Part shown: piece after piece, positions 1-7,818 of the stretch
Numbering within the stretch: position 1 is the stretch's first letter
Layout: each line of letters begins with the position of its first letter
Assembly (NCBI RefSeq): GCF_029892605.1
Contig: NZ_JARXWF010000022.1
Location: forward strand, 1 to 35,212
DNA: 35,212 bases
Direction: 5' to 3'
Source: Parabacteroides sp. PM6-13
Lineage (GTDB): Bacteria > Bacteroidota > Bacteroidia > Bacteroidales > Tannerellaceae
Notes under the pieces: model-generated
The model's database searches: none
Seen by the model: the letters and a program-made list of their open reading frames with translations, nothing else
Told to the model about the DNA's origin: nothing
Program-made: the position numbers and the translations under genes

Positions 1-175
1 CTCGGTAAGAGAGCGAAGCGAACGACCGGGGGTATTCCGCTAATAATAACTAACGAACCCGGAATGGGTTCAACCCGCTTCGGGGTTGCTTGTAGGGTAG
101 GTCTTGTCTATCTGCCTACCGCGGGTTTGCTTCGCTACACCCGCGGTTACGAATAGGAAATCCCTGCGGGATTTA
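1..175. repeat. MITE-like repeat, copy 1 (cut by window edge)
   Basis: This stretch is nearly identical to 23198-23376, with a few substitutions and a short indel. It ends with the 30-bp terminal inverted repeat at 146-175 (starting GTTACGAATAGG). The matching left terminal repeat should lie just outside the window. It contains smaller hairpins such as CCGCGGG/CCCGCGG. No coding capacity is evident. It is probably a non-autonomous mobile or structured intergenic repeat. Confidence 0.85.
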
Positions 176-260
176 TATGGAAATCTTCCAATTATGTAAG
201 AATGGAAGATTTGAAGGAGAAGGGAGAAAGGGAGCTTCAGATTAAGTAAGATGGGAAGGT

Positions 261-605
261 GGGCTATGTATTCATGGCTGAAAGCCATAGAGGGCCTGAA
301 GGGCCGAGTCCCAGCGGGACGAAGACTTAGCCCACGGGTAAGCAGGCTGAAGGCCTGCGCAACCCTGGGGCTCCATAGATATATAAAAATGAGTTCTGTA
401 AGAACGAAAGAAGAAATCCACTATTCACAGGCGCTATCACCATATATTCTATCATACTATCTATCGTTCCTTCAGAACTCAACTTGTTGTGTTGTCGTGA
501 TACCCAGGGTGGCGCAAACCTTCAGCCTGCTTACCCGTGGGCTAAGTATTCGTCCCGCTGGGGCTCGGCCCTTCAGGCCTGCTGTGACCTTCAGTCATAT
601 AAATA
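261..605. repeat. Large palindromic repeat, copy A
   Basis: The left arm (about 274-370) and right arm (about 510-598) are inverted copies of roughly 90-95 bp with several mismatches. GGGCCTGAAGGGCCGAG, GGTAAGCAGGC and CCCTGGG recur as reverse complements. The inner part carries a further inverted pair around GAGTTCTG / CAGAACTC. A tandem second copy follows at 640-1000. The open reading frames crossing it are by-products of the repeat, so I call no gene. Confidence 0.85.
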
Positions 606-639
606 AAATCTTCCAATTTTGTAATATTTGAAGGTGGGG

Positions 640-1000
640 ATATATATTCATGGCTGAAGGCCACAGCGGGCCTGAAGGGCCGAGTCCCAGCGGGACGAAG
701 ACTTAGCCTATGGGTAAGCAGGCCGGAGGTCTGCGCCACCCTGGGATTCCATAGATATATAAAAATGAGTTCTGTAAGAACGAAAGAAGAAAACCACTAT
801 TCACAGGCTCTATCACCATACATCCTATCATACTATCTATCGTTCTTTGGCTAAGGCCGATCTTCGATTCAGAACTCAACTTATTGTATTGTCATGATAC
901 CCAGGGTAGCGCAGACTTTCAGCCTGCTTACCCGTGGGCTAAGTCTTCGTCCCTCTGGGACTCAGCCCTTCGGGCTCGTGACCTTCAGTCTTATAAATAA
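640..1000. repeat. Large palindromic repeat, copy B
   Basis: This is a direct repeat of 261-605 in the same orientation and again an internal inverted repeat. It differs by point changes and by an insertion near 848-867 (GGCTAAGGCC region) in the inner loop. The two copies are joined by a short stretch with the recurring motif CTTCCAATTTTGTAA (611-625). Confidence 0.85.
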
Positions 1001-1312
1001 AGTCAAACATAGTGTTATCTACGTCACCTGTGCCAACATCTCCTATTTGCTCTGCGCCTTCGGCTAAGCGATCTTCGATTCCTATTCCCTTTCTCCTTTC
1101 TCCCTTCAATTTTTCTCCAATTTGAAGATCTGCTCTCTTCTGTGGCTTAAATGGCTATGAGAAGATATTTCTTTGTCGGAATCAGGATTATCATCAGGAT
1201 TACCAAGATTAAGCAGATGCCTATTATCTCTCTATTAAATATATCCCGCACCTCTCGCCTGTCCGGTTAATCCTGATCCTGGCAGTTGCTTTTCCTTTTT
1301 TAGTTGGTGGTC
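1001..1312. other. Gene-free spacer with pyrimidine tract
   Basis: I see no gene here. 1079-1125 is a CCTTTCTCC-type pyrimidine tract followed by CTCCAATTTGAAGATC. It mirrors the purine tract at about 213-235 (GAAGGAGAAGGGAGAAAGGG), so the pair acts as outer arms of the whole 200-1125 repeat block. 1170-1290 has no recognisable structure. Confidence 0.6.
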
Positions 1313-1576
1313 GGTAAAGCTATCACCACATCGGTAAAACTATCACCATGTATTCAAAACCTTGTATTTGTCAGTATTCTTCGTTTTTGGTGTTTTTATC
1401 GATCGGTGATCCTATCACGCAAAGTGGTAAAGCTATCACTCGGTTTGTGATCCTATCACTCGGTCGGCAAAGCTATCACAATGATAGGTATGCCTATCAT
1501 CTGTTTCTCCAGAACCCGCATGTAGACAGGGTTTTGAATGGGTGGTAAAACTATCATTTGTTTTGGTGAAACTATC
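1313..1576. repeat. Phased array A of GGTA-N4-TATC sites
   Basis: Nine 12-bp sites start at 1313, 1333, 1405, 1426, 1446, 1466, 1487, 1544 and 1565. The best copies read GGTAAAGCTATC, GGTAAAACTATC and GGTATGCCTATC, usually followed by AC or AT. Steps within each run are 20-21 bp (two helical turns); the gaps are 72 and 57 bp. GGTA and TATC form an imperfect dyad, and related copies elsewhere read GGTAGTTTTACC. The array lies just beyond the 3' end of the minus-strand lipoprotein gene. An operator array for a DNA-binding regulator is my inference; the repetition and spacing are directly visible. Confidence 0.85.
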
Positions 1577-1675
1577 ACCTTCTTTGGGGTATTCATAAAA
1601 CAAATCGCACATCCGGAAATATCCGAATGTGCGACGATTTATTATAACGTATACAAAAATTGAGGGCGGCTGGTG

Positions 1676-2599
1676 TTACGCTACATTAACAATATTAACA
1701 ACAGTACCAAAGTTTGCTACTTGGTAAGTGATCTTGTTAGAGTTAGCAGCGTTGAAATATACTACGGCTTGTTCTCCTTCGTTTACAGCGATGTTTTCAG
1801 TTTTTTGGAAATTTTTGCTGGAAAGGATCATTTGGTCGTTTCTGTAAAGCTCTACAGTTACATTTTCAGACGGAAAAATAGAAATCTGTTCTTTTGTCAG
1901 GTTACCCATTTCGTTCACAGATGTCGGAACGATGTAGCTAACTACAGAACCTGTAACTTTACCATTATAATCAATAGCGTCTGATGTAGATGTAATTTTG
2001 TAGTAATAGTCACCTGTTGTGCCGTAAGTTTCAGTAACATTCAGGGTAGCCAGTGTGAATTGTGCTACTTTTCTTGCAACTACCAATGTATTTACTTGGT
2101 CAGCTTTTGTTTGTGCACGGTCTAAAGTCAGTTGGCCATAGAACAGGTCACTCGGGGGTGTAGTGACCTGTCCATTGTTTTGTTTCAACTGAACACGTAA
2201 ATCAGATAAAATGTTGGCTTTGGTAAGTGAACTAACTTCTTCTTTGTTGTTTGATAATCCAGCCCATGCAACCACGGTAATACGGTTAGCATTTTGTGCG
2301 TGGATCTGTATTTTCTGGCCGTTCATAACGGCTGCTTTAGCGATGTTTTGTGAAGCGATGAAGTCATAGTTATCATCGAAGATATAAAGCGTTACATCGT
2401 TTCCTTCGCCGTAAGTAGTAATGTCTTTACCGGCTTTGTCGATTGCTTTGATTCTAACTGTGAAATCAGCTTGTTTAGGAGCAACTACTTCTGTAGCTGT
2501 ATAATTGGAGTCGCTGTCAGACGAACAGGAAGTGAACGCTAACAGTGTAGATAAAGTTGCTATTGCAAGTAAACCTTTGTTGAAGATATTTGTTCTCAT
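1676..2599 (-). CDS. FimB/Mfa2-like fimbrial lipoprotein
   Basis: The product is a lipoprotein of about 307 aa. I start it at the ATG at 2599; an in-frame TTG at 2608 only adds MRV. A signal peptide ends in a lipobox (LAFTSC, Cys25). Residues 35-75 resemble the FimB/Mfa2 core: FTVRIKAIDKAGKDIT, then VTLYIFDDNYDFIASQNI, like the VYVFDENG strand of fimbrial anchor and accessory subunits. Unlike the anchor at 19547 it lacks the second Cys of the C-x7-C motif. It has no T-K/R-A maturation site like those of the fimbrillins, which suits a cell-surface anchor or accessory role. It stands alone, opposite to and far from the main pilus cluster, between two operator-like arrays. The family call is moderate and the precise role is unknown. 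Confidence 0.65.
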   Translation of the reverse strand: MRTNIFNKGLLAIATLSTLLAFTSCSSDSDSNYTATEVVAPKQADFTVRIKAIDKAGKDITTYGEGNDVTLYIFDDNYDFIASQNIAKAAVMNGQKIQIHAQNANRITVVAWAGLSNNKEEVSSLTKANILSDLRVQLKQNNGQVTTPPSDLFYGQLTLDRAQTKADQVNTLVVARKVAQFTLATLNVTETYGTTGDYYYKITSTSDAIDYNGKVTGSVVSYIVPTSVNEMGNLTKEQISIFPSENVTVELYRNDQMILSSKNFQKTENIAVNEGEQAVVYFNAANSNKITYQVANFGTVVNIVNVA

Positions 2600-2673
2600 G
2601 ACTCTCAATTTTTGTTGTGTATACGTTTTATTTACTTTTTGTGATTTTAATTCTTTAGGTCCCTCAACCCGTT

Positions 2674-2725
2674 GGTAAAACTATCATCACGATGCAAATA
2701 TACGGCGGTATTCCATACTGCCAAA
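2674..2725 (-). promoter_or_regulatory. Canonical promoter for the minus-strand lipoprotein gene
   Basis: On the minus strand a -33 TTTG (2722-2725) is followed by a 19-nt spacer and the -7 box TATATTTG (2702-2695), matching the Bacteroidetes consensus. A GGTAAAACTATC site (2674-2685) lies just downstream of the -7 box, at about the transcription start, where a bound protein would be expected to repress. The leader is roughly 90 nt. The promoter match is seen directly; the regulatory effect is inferred. Confidence 0.6.
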
Positions 2726-2776
2726 CATTTTAGCGTTAAAAACAGTTAAAACAATCGATATTCTCTCAAAAACGCG

Positions 2777-2942
2777 TGTAAAACGATCAAAACAGGCGAT
2801 AAAACGATCAATCGGGGTGGTAAAACGATCAGAAAAGCCCTGCGATTTGTCTGTTTTTGATGGGTGGTAAAACTATTATTGCGGTGGTTAAAAATATCAT
2901 TTCATTGTTTCTCTGCCTGAAATGGGCGGTGGTATGTGTGTC
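2777..2942. repeat. Phased array B of GGTAAAACGATC-type sites
   Basis: Sites begin at 2777 (TGTAAAACGATC), 2798 (GATAAAACGATC), 2819 (GGTAAAACGATC), 2866 (GGTAAAACTATT), 2887 (GTTAAAAATATC) and 2931 (GGTATGTGTGTC). Steps are 21, 21, 47, 21 and 44 bp, so most fall on a 21-22 bp register. They share the dyad of array A, but three have GATC in place of TATC. The array lies between the divergent minus-strand lipoprotein gene and the hybrid regulator gene, so it could serve either. Confidence 0.75.
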
Positions 2943-3360
2943 ATTTGTCTGTTTTTTTCACCTTAAAGGCTGTTTTGAATTTTATTAGAACCCCTTACAT
3001 CCTTTCCATATATAAGACCGATCGACCGGTTGCTCGTGCAAATCTCACGCAAATCGGGTCAATAACTTTTTATTCTTGGCCGGAAATCCCATGAAAATGG
3101 CGAAAAGTAAATGGCTTTTTACTTCGCTACGCTCGTTAAGCAAATGTCAAAATGATAGTAAAAAGGCGATTTTGCTTTACAATATGATACGTTAAAAAGT
3201 GTTACTCCTGCGGGTAATTTAAAATACCCCTACGTTTTTGGAAAATTTCTCGGACGATTTTGACAAAATGTCAGAACCGGGATTTCCCCACTTCCGCCCC
3301 CTATATATATTAATGTATAGGGCGAATAAGTTACAAATAATAAAAAAAAGCAATTTTGGA
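2943..3360. other. AT-rich gene-free spacer
   Basis: I see no gene here. It contains small dyads, for example AAGTAAATGG..TTTTTACTT near 3104-3125 and GGAAATCCC (about 3082) against GGGATTTCC (about 3280). It separates array B from the promoter of the regulator gene. Confidence 0.5.
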
Positions 3361-3391
3361 TTGAATATGACATTCTTTCTTCGTATTTTTG
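3361..3391 (+). promoter_or_regulatory. Promoter of the hybrid regulator gene
   Basis: TTG (3361-3363), a 20-nt spacer and TATTTTTG (3384-3391) fit the Bacteroidetes -33/-7 pattern. No CCTAT half-site is found 28 bp upstream of the -7 box, so this promoter does not share the architecture of the four pilus-regulon promoters. Confidence 0.6.
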
Positions 3392-3456
3392 CGTGAAACA
3401 GGAGGTTGTATGCCTCCGGTTAATCGCTGATCGTTAATTATAAAAAGATTTACCCT

Positions 3457-5394
3457 ATGAAAACGAATACCTTTTTCCGCAAGGGGGGCTGCTTGTTGAT
3501 GCTGGCGCTATTGCCGGGAATGACTTATGCCAATGATGCGAACAATAATTCTTCTACCGGAATACTGATCGTTGTTTTTCTTCTTCTTTTGGTGGGAGTT
3601 GCTGCCGGATTGTTTTTCTTTTTCAAGAAGAAGGGCGATGAGTCTGGTGCCGCAGCCGAGGAGCTGCGTCTTAAAAATGAAGAGTTAAGCCGTGGCCTGG
3701 AAGAGCTGGAGCAGAAATCGAAAGAGCAGGATGAGACGATCTCTGTTCTTACCGGTAATAAGCGTGAGCTGGAACAGATCCTGGTCGCTAAGATAAAAGA
3801 GAACGATACCATTTTGCGTGAGGCGGCAGAAAAAGAAGAGCACGCCAAGACCCAGGTACAAGAGGCAGAGACGATCCAGGATAGTTTCTTTGTGGAGACG
3901 ATTCACGAAATGCGTACTCCGCTTTCCCTTATTTTAGGCTCTCTCTCTTTGGTGGTTCAGAACAAATCGCCCGAAGAGGATATGTCGACTCAGTTGATCT
4001 CGGCCTATCGAAACACATTAGCCTTGCAGGACCTTGCCGATCAGTTGATCGGAACGCGTCGCACCAACGACGTCGCCAGTTATCTGCGCGTTGCCCGCTA
4101 TGACATGATCGAGATAGCCAGTCAGAGCTGCGACCTTTTTGTCGACTGGATTGCTATGAACAGTATTGATTTTCGGGTGACGACACAGACCGATGTGCTC
4201 TGGGTCTGGCTTGATCGCCGAAAAATGGAATATGCTTTGCGTACGTTGTTGACCAACGCGTTGAAGAGCACCTTTGTGTATGGAAAGGTAGTGCTCGATA
4301 TCTCTGTAGAGCGCCGGGAAGATACGGCTTACTGTAACCTGACCGTTTCGGACGAAGGCTTGGATGAGAATGAAAGTGCTCGTCGCGGACTGCGCCAGGT
4401 GGTGGATATGGTTGAGGATATCGGCGGTATCTATGAGCATGAGACCTCCGCAAACGGCACGACCTATTCTATGTTGGTTCCGTTAGGGAAGAAGCATCTG
4501 ATGGAGCGTCGGGTAGAGTTTGTAGAGCCGGAAGGCGACCTGGTGAAGCTGAATGATAAGCAAAAAGAGGAGATCGCGGAACTGATTCAAGTGATCCCGC
4601 AGAAGAAATCAACCGGTAAGAAACTGTTAGTGATCGACGACAGCGACCAGATTCGCTGGTTCCTCAAACATGTGTTCAGCAAAGAATATCAGGTGGTCGA
4701 AGCGCGCAACGGCCAGGAAGGGGTCGACATGGCCATTCAGGAATTGCCGGATCTCATCCTTTGCGACGTGATGATGCCGATCAAAGATGGTTTCGAGACC
4801 TGTCGTGAGATAAAGAGCGACAAGCGGACGGCGCAGACGCCGGTGGTGATGCTTACCGCCAAGGTAGAAAGTGAAGACGTTATTAAAGGTATTGAAGCCG
4901 GTGCCGACGATTACATCACCAAACCGTTCGACGTGGAGATCCTGCGCAGCAAGGTGGGTAGCCTGTTGAAAAAGCGGGAGCAGCTTCAGCATTATTATGT
5001 GAGCAGCGGTGGCGGAACCGAAGGAGCCGCTTCGGAAAGCGAAAAAGATTCTCACGGCATACCGGGCACGAAGAATAGTCCGTTTATCGATGCCGTGATC
5101 CGCTCGATAGAGAGTCATCTGGATGACTCCACTTTCGAGGCGAAGATCTTAGCCGATGAGCTCAATATCAGTCTGCCGACGCTTTATCGTAAGATCAAGC
5201 AATATTCCGATTGTAGCATTTTGGAACTCACGCGTACCGTTCGTTTGAAAAAAGCGGCTGAGTTCCTTCTGATGCAGAAATATTCTGTCGCCGAAGTAGG
5301 GGAGATGGTGGGCTTTAATGATACCGCTACTTTCCGTAAGCGTTTTGCGGAGCAATTTGGGGTGACTCCTTCGCAATATGGGCAACCCAATTAA
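3457..5394 (+). CDS. Hybrid histidine kinase/receiver/AraC regulator without a large sensor domain
   Basis: The product is a 645-aa membrane-bound one-protein two-component system. In order: signal peptide (1-25), a membrane helix (about 35-57), a coiled coil (about 65-140), a phospho-acceptor helix region with HEMRTPLSL (His150), an ATPase-like domain with an N-box-like LLTNALKST (Asn267), a receiver (DDS at 394-396, acceptor Asp437 in LCDVMMP, Thr467, Lys489) and a C-terminal AraC-type helix-turn-helix (about 545-640). The usual DxGxG box is reduced to SDEGLDENE, so the ATPase may be weak or inactive. Hybrid two-component systems of gut Bacteroides normally carry a large periplasmic propeller sensor; here only about ten periplasmic residues remain. 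It lies among the operator-like arrays and upstream of the DUF3575 unit, making it the best local candidate for the pilus regulator. The domain call is firm; the target is inferred. Confidence 0.9.
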   Translation: MKTNTFFRKGGCLLMLALLPGMTYANDANNNSSTGILIVVFLLLLVGVAAGLFFFFKKKGDESGAAAEELRLKNEELSRGLEELEQKSKEQDETISVLTGNKRELEQILVAKIKENDTILREAAEKEEHAKTQVQEAETIQDSFFVETIHEMRTPLSLILGSLSLVVQNKSPEEDMSTQLISAYRNTLALQDLADQLIGTRRTNDVASYLRVARYDMIEIASQSCDLFVDWIAMNSIDFRVTTQTDVLWVWLDRRKMEYALRTLLTNALKSTFVYGKVVLDISVERREDTAYCNLTVSDEGLDENESARRGLRQVVDMVEDIGGIYEHETSANGTTYSMLVPLGKKHLMERRVEFVEPEGDLVKLNDKQKEEIAELIQVIPQKKSTGKKLLVIDDSDQIRWFLKHVFSKEYQVVEARNGQEGVDMAIQELPDLILCDVMMPIKDGFETCREIKSDKRTAQTPVVMLTAKVESEDVIKGIEAGADDYITKPFDVEILRSKVGSLLKKREQLQHYYVSSGGGTEGAASESEKDSHGIPGTKNSPFIDAVIRSIESHLDDSTFEAKILADELNISLPTLYRKIKQYSDCSILELTRTVRLKKAAEFLLMQKYSVAEVGEMVGFNDTATFRKRFAEQFGVTPSQYGQPN

Positions 5395-5446
5395 GGGAAG
5401 GCCGTGTGTGTAACCGATTTAAACAACGCTTTTTCGCCGAATCGTC

Positions 5447-5560
5447 GGTAAGTCTATCATCTTTTTGAAACTGGTAGTTTTACCAATGTTATTGGTAGTT
5501 TTACCCTTACAAGATGAAACATTTACCTATTGTAGTGAGGATGAAGTTTTTCTATATTTG
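5447..5560 (+). promoter_or_regulatory. Regulon promoter upstream of the DUF3575 operon
   Basis: The -7 box is TATATTTG (5553-5560). ACCTAT begins at 5525, exactly 28 bp upstream, and adjoins a TTG (5530-5532) at the -33 position. Two identical TGGTAGTTTTACC sites lie at 5472-5484 and 5493-5505, 21 bp apart; the second one's ACC is 22 bp before ACCTAT. A GGTAAGTCTATC site lies further up (5447-5458). The leader is about 130 nt. Activation by a regulator bound to these sites is inferred. Confidence 0.7.
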
Positions 5561-5699
5561 TATCGTGAATGATCCTATGTAAGAAGGAACTCTGTTGTAT
5601 GGCTGTTTTTTGTTAAGCTGTGACACGGATTTTGGATAAACGGAGTGTTCGGGGAGTAGGTGGGTGACTAACTGATGTATAAATTTAAAACGTAAGTAT

Positions 5700-6266
5700 A
5701 TGAAAAAAGTACTTTTCTTTTTCGTGCTTCTGGCTTTTATGACAACCAATGCCTACAGCCAGAAGTTTGCGGTAAAGTCAAACTTACTCTACGACCTGAC
5801 AACTACCATCAATTTGGGGGTTGAGTTTGGGTTAGCGGATAAGTGGACTTTAGACATTTCCGGGAATTATAACCCTTGGAAATTTAGTGATGATTGTGAC
5901 GCGATGCGTTTGAAGCATTGGTTAGTACAGCCAGAACTACGCTACTGGACCTGTGAAAAATTTAACGGTCATTTCTTCGGACTCCATGGTCATTATGGCG
6001 ACTACAACGTGGGGGGTATCAAATTCCTGAGTGAGAACATGGAAAAACATCGCTACCAGGGAACGCTTTACGGAGCGGGTCTTTCGTATGGCTATCAATG
6101 GCTGCTCAGCAACCGTTGGAGCATGGAAGCGGTGATTGGTGCCGGTTGGGCTCATATGGATCACGACAAGTTCGATTGTGCTTGTTGCGGGGATATGACA
6201 CCTAAAGACAGAGATTATTTTGGTGTGACGAAAGTGGCACTCTCTATTATTTACTTCATTAAATGA
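5700..6266 (+). CDS. DUF3575 outer-membrane-associated protein
   Basis: The 188-aa product begins with a signal peptide ending NAYSQ (cleavage near residue 20). It then has DUF3575-like features: FAVKSNLLYDLTTTINLGVE near the start, a run of aromatic alternating strands that would suit a small outer-membrane barrel, and a CACCG cluster (Cys160, 162, 163) before the C-terminal strand. The stop TGA overlaps the next reading frame, so the two genes are translationally close. DUF3575 and DUF3868 genes are commonly found with Mfa/FimA pilus genes in Bacteroidales. That and the shared promoter syntax suggest a role in pilus assembly or anchoring. The biochemical function is unknown. Confidence 0.8.
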   Translation: MKKVLFFFVLLAFMTTNAYSQKFAVKSNLLYDLTTTINLGVEFGLADKWTLDISGNYNPWKFSDDCDAMRLKHWLVQPELRYWTCEKFNGHFFGLHGHYGDYNVGGIKFLSENMEKHRYQGTLYGAGLSYGYQWLLSNRWSMEAVIGAGWAHMDHDKFDCACCGDMTPKDRDYFGVTKVALSIIYFIK

Positions 6267-6274
6267 TTTGGGCC

Positions 6275-7750
6275 ATGAAGAAATATCTACATATATATAT
6301 CGTATTGGTGATGTTTGCCGCCGGAACGCTTTCAGCCATGGCGCAATCCACTGTGAGTGTTACGTCGAACGAACTGAAACGCAAAGGTAACACCGTAAGC
6401 ATTGACGCTACCATCCGCATACCGGGTGATATCGTTAAATCGAAAGAATTCCTGACACTCTCACCGGTGTTGGAAGCAGAAAGCCAGAAAATGGGACTTC
6501 CGTCGATCCTGATCAACGGAAAGAATCGCGATAAAGTCTATCATCGTGAGATCGCGTTGAACAACCTGGAAGACGAGCCACGCTTTGTGGTGTTGGTCGC
6601 TCCGGAAAAAGACGAACACGTGGTAGAATATAAAACAACCATCCCTTGGGAAGACTGGATGCGTAGCGCGCGTTTTGTGTTGGATCCTAATCTCTGCGGA
6701 TGTGGAAACGAATCAAAAGGCAATCCGATCCTGATCGCTAACAATATCCTGCAACGTCCGGACAAGCGCTACGAACCGCAGCCGACCTACGCTTATGTAA
6801 CGCCGGAGGTAGAAACGCGTAAAGAACGTGCCGAAGTAGGTACGGCATTCCTGGACTTCCAGGTAGGACGCTATCAGATTCTGCCCGACTTCCGCAACAA
6901 CGCGGTTGAGTTAGGTAAGATTCGTCATACGATCGAGACTGTTATCAACGACAGCGATATCACGCCTGTCGGTATCTTCCTGAAAGGGTTTGCTTCGCCG
7001 GAAGGATCTTACAAGAGCAACGCGACGCTGGCAAAGAATCGTACGGAAGCCCTGCGTAACTATATTATGCAGCAATACCGTCAGTTCCCGCTCGCTTTCT
7101 TTACCCTGGATTCTCAGCCCGAAGACTGGGACGGATTCAAAGCTCGCGTAGAGGCCGATATGAATGTGCCTTCACGTGCCGGTGTATTGGATATCATCAA
7201 CAGCTCGGATGAGTTCGATGTGAAAGAACGCAAGCTGCGTGCCCTCGATGGTGGCGCTCCTTATAAATATGTATTGGCTGAACACTTCCCACCGCTGCGT
7301 CGTACCGAATACCGGATCGACTATACGGTGCGTGGATTCTCTGTAGAAGAGGGACGTGAAGTGATCAAGACTCGTCCGCAACACCTGAGTTTGAATGAGA
7401 TGTTTGCCGTAGCGAACACCTACGAGCCGGGAAGTGCCGACTACAACAATGTGTTTGAAGTAGCTGTCCGGATGTTCCCGGAAGACGAAGTGGCTAATTT
7501 GAACGCAGCCAATATCGCTATCAGCAAGAATGATTACGCCGCAGCGCGCAATTATATAACAAAAGCCGGAAACAGCATTCAAGCCGTGCACACACGGGGT
7601 GTCTTGAATCTGTTGGAAGGCAATTTAGATGAGGCAGAAAAGTTGCTTACACAAGCTCAAAACGGGGGAGTGCGTGAAGCGGCAGCCAATCTGGAAGAAT
7701 TACGCAAGAAGAGAGAAGACAACGCTCTTTTCGCAGGGTTCGACCTATAA
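6275..7750 (+). CDS. DUF3868 protein with OmpA-like and TPR-like C-terminus
   Basis: The product is about 491 aa from the ATG at 6275, which gives a clean signal peptide (MKKYLHIYI...LSAMAQS). An upstream ATG at 6263 overlaps the previous stop and adds MIWA. The N-terminal 170 residues fit DUF3868: strand-rich, with VSIDATIRIPGDIVKSK and an LCGCGNES segment. Residues about 190-350 resemble an OmpA-type peptidoglycan-binding domain (FLDFQVGRYQILPDF, then GFASPEGSYKSNATLAKNR). The last 120 residues are helical, TPR-like (NLNAANIAISKNDYAAARNY). The likely place is the periplasmic side of the outer membrane, as a wall-anchored partner of the DUF3575 protein. A hairpin (7765-7785) follows the gene. 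The family call is good; the function is unproven. Confidence 0.8.
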   Translation: MKKYLHIYIVLVMFAAGTLSAMAQSTVSVTSNELKRKGNTVSIDATIRIPGDIVKSKEFLTLSPVLEAESQKMGLPSILINGKNRDKVYHREIALNNLEDEPRFVVLVAPEKDEHVVEYKTTIPWEDWMRSARFVLDPNLCGCGNESKGNPILIANNILQRPDKRYEPQPTYAYVTPEVETRKERAEVGTAFLDFQVGRYQILPDFRNNAVELGKIRHTIETVINDSDITPVGIFLKGFASPEGSYKSNATLAKNRTEALRNYIMQQYRQFPLAFFTLDSQPEDWDGFKARVEADMNVPSRAGVLDIINSSDEFDVKERKLRALDGGAPYKYVLAEHFPPLRRTEYRIDYTVRGFSVEEGREVIKTRPQHLSLNEMFAVANTYEPGSADYNNVFEVAVRMFPEDEVANLNAANIAISKNDYAAARNYITKAGNSIQAVHTRGVLNLLEGNLDEAEKLLTQAQNGGVREAAANLEELRKKREDNALFAGFDL

Positions 7751-7764
7751 CTATATGACGGGGG

Positions 7765-7790
7765 AAGATGCCGTGTGGGCATCTTATTAT
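7765..7790 (+). terminator. Weak hairpin after the DUF3868 gene
   Basis: AAGATGCC (7765-7772) pairs with GGCATCTT (7778-7785), followed by a mixed ATTATTAT rather than a T run. It is more likely a partial terminator or RNA-stability hairpin, reducing expression of the small gene at 7819, than a strong stop. Confidence 0.4.
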
Positions 7791-7818
7791 TATAGTGTAG
7801 ATTTCTAATTTGTTAAAC

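Noticed and set aside
251-739. Open reading frames within the palindromic repeats
   Set aside because: Both strands show similar frames because the sequence is palindromic. The products (for example the SLRPAGTRPFRPAV type) are repeat translations without gene features.
1348-1548. Open reading frame of 66 codons crossing array A
   Set aside because: It runs through the repeated operator-like sites and shows no coding character.
1313-1576. Possible CRISPR array
   Set aside because: Conserved cores are only 12-14 bp with about 20-bp spacing and irregular gaps. There are no repeat-spacer units of usual size and no cas genes.
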